6,743 nucleotides of DNA from Bacillota bacterium (lineage in GTDB: Bacteria; Eremiobacterota; SpSt-956; JAKJGF01), in contig JAKPQU010000338.1 of assembly GCA_029555925.1 (NCBI GenBank), forward strand, positions 1 through 6,743, written 5' to 3'. Below, piece by piece: positions 4,543 to 6,743 of the stretch (the stretch's first letter is position 1; every line of letters begins with the position of its first letter). The position numbers were made by a program, and so were the translations under genes. Below the pieces are notes generated by a model. That model did no database searches, was not told the origin of the DNA, and saw only the letters and a program-made list of their open reading frames with translations.

Positions 4543-6403
4543 CCGAACAGCACCCTGCAATTCCTCTTTTCAAAAATTCCCTGTAAATTTCTTCCCTGGA
4601 AGAATAAAAATTAAAATACCTGCCTCCTTTTCCTCCGCAGAAAACTATTTTACCATGTTCTACAGAAAAGAGTGAAGGACATTCTTTACAGGTATTTTCG
4701 TCAACTTTCATGAAAGGTTTCAAGAAGATATGGTCAAATCCTTCCAGCGAATGTTTTAATTTATTAATTTCATCTATGGAGAGACCATCATGATAGATAA
4801 AAAGATTCTTTTTATTTTCATAAGGTAAATATTCGTAGAAATTTTCTATATTGTTCTTGTCCACTCTGACATATATACTGTTATCACGCTCAGAAGAAGG
4901 ATCAGACAGGATATAAAATTTCTCTCTACCCATAAAAATACTGTATCTACTGTGTTTGAAGAAATAATCCATTATACCGGTTCTGAGGGATCTTCTAAAA
5001 CATTTGAGGAAATTTTCCTTTGTTTCCCTGTCAACAGATTCATATATATAATATGAGATAAAAGTATCACCGTATTTTTTTACAAGTTCCTTTATATGGC
5101 TGTCACAGCTACTCTTTTTTTCGCTTAAAGGAGGAAAGGTCAAATTTTTCATATTTTCTTCAAGATTGTAATGTTCATACTCCTCCATGTTCCTCCCTGA
5201 TGTAAGAATATTACCGAATTCCCTGTAGATGAGATTGCTGCCGTATTTTCTGTATATCTCAGTTCCTGCTATGGGAATAAGATAATGAAGATGAATATGG
5301 AGATAGTTCTTTGTTTTTGTAAGAAACAAATTCAGGATAAAATTCATTGTTTCAAGGAAATCATATATTGTTTCAAAAGGGAAGTTAAAGATAAAACTAG
5401 CCGCGGACACAGGTATTTTATCTGCAGTTTTTAAGAGTATTTCTTTTATGTCTACATGAATATTTTTCTTTATCTCTTCAAGCACATAAGAGCTTCCTGA
5501 CTCTACTCCGAAAAAAACTACCTGACAGTTAAGTTCTTCTGCCATGTCAAGTATTTCATCATCTATATCATCTAGCCGTCTGCACATATTGAATTTAAAA
5601 TTATAATTTCTCTTTTTATATTCTTCGAAAAATCTCTTAAAATCTTCTTTATTATGACAGAATATATTATCGGCAAACGTAATCTCACAGTAAGATTTCA
5701 TCTCTGACAGACGATCCAGTTCGGCAAAGACATTCTCAAAACTTCTTTTAACAAGTTTTCCTTTCCAGAAACTGCCCTGATCGCAAAAGGTACATCTATA
5801 GGGACATCCTCTGCTCCAGGACAGATAAAGACTGTCATAAAATGAAAGATTTATATGATGATAGGCTGCAGGAGGGAGTGCATCAAGATCCTTTATTCTT
5901 TCTCTTTCCTGTGTAACAGTAACATTGCCGTCACTTTTAAACACTATACCTTTTACACTGTCGAAATGTCTTCTCCCTTCTATGGCATCTAACAGTTCTA
6001 CAACCGTTACATCACCTTCGCCTGTTACGACAAAATCTATTGAATCAAAATATTCTATCAGTTTTTCAGCCACTCCCGTCGGGCCGCATCCGCCAAGTAT
6101 TATGTTCACGAAAGGGTATAATTTTTTCAATTCTCTGCTCAGAAGAACTGCGTATGGTAATTCTTTTGAAAAACAGGATATACCGATAATATTGCAGGGG
6201 TTTTTAAGAAAATCTACCATACATCGGATTTCTGTCGGGTTATTATAAGAATTCAACTGGTAATCTCTGAATTCCACCCTGTGACCTGCCTGTTCCAGTG
6301 CAGATATTATACAGAGGCACCCGTATGGAATGTGGACGGGAACTTTTAATTTATCTCCCGGAAAATACCTGAATGCAAGATTGAAAATTGTAATATTACT
6401 CAT
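4529..6403 (-). CDS. B12-binding-type radical SAM protein with Cys-rich C-terminal extension
   Basis: A 624-residue enzyme. Residues about 1-150 resemble the cobalamin-binding Rossmann domain of class B radical SAM proteins: IPYGCLCIISALEQAGHRVE (25-44), IIGISCFSKELPYA (72-85), ILGGCGPTG (102-110) and VTGEGD (126-131). No DxHxxG is visible, as is common in this class, so bound cobalamin would lack a histidine ligand. The radical SAM core follows, with the [4Fe-4S] motif CPYRCTFC (Cys200, Cys204, Cys207) and a SAM-contact strand FFGVESGS (297-304). Beyond about residue 430 lies an extension I do not recognise, with Cys572, Cys575, Cys589, Cys618 and Cys619 (CKECP, FCGGKGG, GCCSG), which might hold a second cluster or metal. 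The reaction is unknown; methyltransferase, ring-forming and peptide-modifying roles are all possible. Start: ATG at 6401-6403 with AAGGA (6413-6417) nine bases upstream, the best ribosome-binding site here. No partner gene adjoins it. Confidence 0.9.
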   Translation of the reverse strand: MSNITIFNLAFRYFPGDKLKVPVHIPYGCLCIISALEQAGHRVEFRDYQLNSYNNPTEIRCMVDFLKNPCNIIGISCFSKELPYAVLLSRELKKLYPFVNIILGGCGPTGVAEKLIEYFDSIDFVVTGEGDVTVVELLDAIEGRRHFDSVKGIVFKSDGNVTVTQERERIKDLDALPPAAYHHINLSFYDSLYLSWSRGCPYRCTFCDQGSFWKGKLVKRSFENVFAELDRLSEMKSYCEITFADNIFCHNKEDFKRFFEEYKKRNYNFKFNMCRRLDDIDDEILDMAEELNCQVVFFGVESGSSYVLEEIKKNIHVDIKEILLKTADKIPVSAASFIFNFPFETIYDFLETMNFILNLFLTKTKNYLHIHLHYLIPIAGTEIYRKYGSNLIYREFGNILTSGRNMEEYEHYNLEENMKNLTFPPLSEKKSSCDSHIKELVKKYGDTFISYYIYESVDRETKENFLKCFRRSLRTGIMDYFFKHSRYSIFMGREKFYILSDPSSERDNSIYVRVDKNNIENFYEYLPYENKKNLFIYHDGLSIDEINKLKHSLEGFDHIFLKPFMKVDENTCKECPSLFSVEHGKIVFCGGKGGRYFNFYSSREEIYREFLKRGIAGCCSGRNA

Positions 6404-6412
6404 TTATATATA

Positions 6413-6417
6413 TCCTT
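6413..6417 (-). promoter_or_regulatory. Shine-Dalgarno site of the radical SAM gene
   Basis: AAGGA on the minus strand, nine bases from the ATG at 6401-6403, fixes this start. No convincing -35/-10 pair is seen between this site and MITE copy 3, so transcription may come from within the element or from the gene beyond it. Confidence 0.65.
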
Positions 6418-6422
6418 ATAAT

Positions 6423-6478
6423 CGTGACGCGTCACGTATGACGAGTAAGGCATCCCTTCACTCTTCACGACTCACTAA
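6423..6478. repeat. Heptamer array upstream of the radical SAM gene
   Basis: CGTGACGCGTCACG (6423-6436) is a perfect 14-base palindrome made of one GTGA and one TCAC unit. After a degenerate stretch come TCACTCT, TCACGAC and TCACTAA in exact 7-bp register from 6458 to 6478. The final unit overlaps the target duplication of MITE copy 3. Confidence 0.75.
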
Positions 6479-6689
6479 CTACCGCTACAGGTAAATTAGT
6501 ATCCATTTATCAGCTTCTGCCTGACAGGCTCGTACGAAGAAAAATAATTTGCCTTATTTAATTTGTTTTACAGACAATAAATTAGCCCTTATTTAATTTT
6601 TAATCTATATAAAAAACTAATTTTTCTTCTCCAGAGCCCGCCAGGCAGAAGCTTTTTACGAATACCATTTTACCTGTTACGGTACTAAC
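6475..6689. mobile_element. MITE-like element copy 3, complete, with 5-bp target duplication
   Basis: The element proper is 6480-6684 (205 bp), bounded by CTAAC at 6475-6479 and CTAAC at 6685-6689. It matches copy 2 closely. Differences include a changed left tip (TACCGCTACAGG), one base lost in the AT-rich centre, and GAAGCTTTTT in place of GAAGTTTTTT. The insertion joins a heptamer array on the left to the probable stop codon of the next gene on the right. Confidence 0.88.
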
Positions 6690-6743
6690 ATTTTATATCC
6701 ATTGCAAGAAGTTTATTCCTGGTTTCAGGTGACACAACTGCTC
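6685..6743 (-). CDS. Probable 3' end of an unidentified gene
   Basis: Reading leftward from the window edge, one frame gives AVVSPETRNKLLAMDIKC and then TAG at 6685-6687. The composition looks like ordinary protein from this genome, and the position directly before a MITE matches the other two MITE-gene junctions. Another minus-strand frame is also open to a TAA at 6693-6695 (ending NFLQWI), so the frame choice is tentative. Too little is visible to suggest a function. The TAG overlaps the 5-bp duplication at the MITE edge. Confidence 0.4.
   Translation of the reverse strand, partial: AVVSPETRNKLLAMDIKC

Noticed and set aside
5925..6248. 107-residue plus-strand open frame
   Set aside because: It is antisense to the cobalamin-type domain of the radical SAM gene and rich in Ser/Thr/Pro without any recognisable motif.
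4529..6403. RiPP biosynthesis locus
   Set aside because: A Cys-rich radical SAM protein prompted a search for a small precursor ORF, but the flanks are MITE copies and heptamer arrays with no credible peptide gene.

Overview
This is a low-GC bacterial window, with AT-rich coding sequence, frequent ATA and AGA codons and many TATAAT-like boxes. It carries five complete protein genes and probably the last codons of a sixth. Nothing phage-like or plasmid-like is visible, and no rRNA, tRNA or CRISPR array was seen. A soluble Hanks-type Ser/Thr kinase with a cysteine-rich N-terminus, an orphan B12-binding-type radical SAM enzyme and heavily repeat-filled intergenic DNA suggest an uncultivated lineage with a large, regulation-rich genome. 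I cannot name the phylum from sequence alone.

Layout, left to right: a MITE-like element cut by the window edge (1-174); a tandem-GNAT acetyltransferase gene on the minus strand (219-1196); a divergent promoter region (1301-1363); a rightward pair made of the kinase gene (1485-2387) and a BaiN/HI0933-type flavoprotein gene (2455-3687), 67 bp apart and probably co-transcribed; a convergent spacer built entirely of 7-bp repeats (3684-3781); a GtrA-like four-helix membrane protein gene on the minus strand (3775-4197); a second, complete MITE copy (4291-4496); a large radical SAM gene on the minus strand (4529-6403); a third MITE copy (6480-6684); and at the right edge a probable 3' end of another minus-strand gene (6685-6743).

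The genes do not form an evident pathway. The notable content lies between them. (1) Heptanucleotide arrays of the form GTGANNN or its complement TCACNNN (some TTACNNN) occur at nearly every gene boundary, often in exact 7-bp register, and supply the TGA stop codons of at least three genes. The spacer between the two convergent genes is 14 consecutive heptamers that switch from GTGA-type to TCAC-type, running from one stop codon to the other. (2) Three near-identical copies of a 205-206 bp element with no ORF have long imperfect terminal inverted repeats and, for the two complete copies, perfect 5-bp target duplications (CTGAG, CTAAC). All three copies lie in the same orientation just 3' of a leftward gene. 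Together these two repeat families account for most of the non-coding DNA here.
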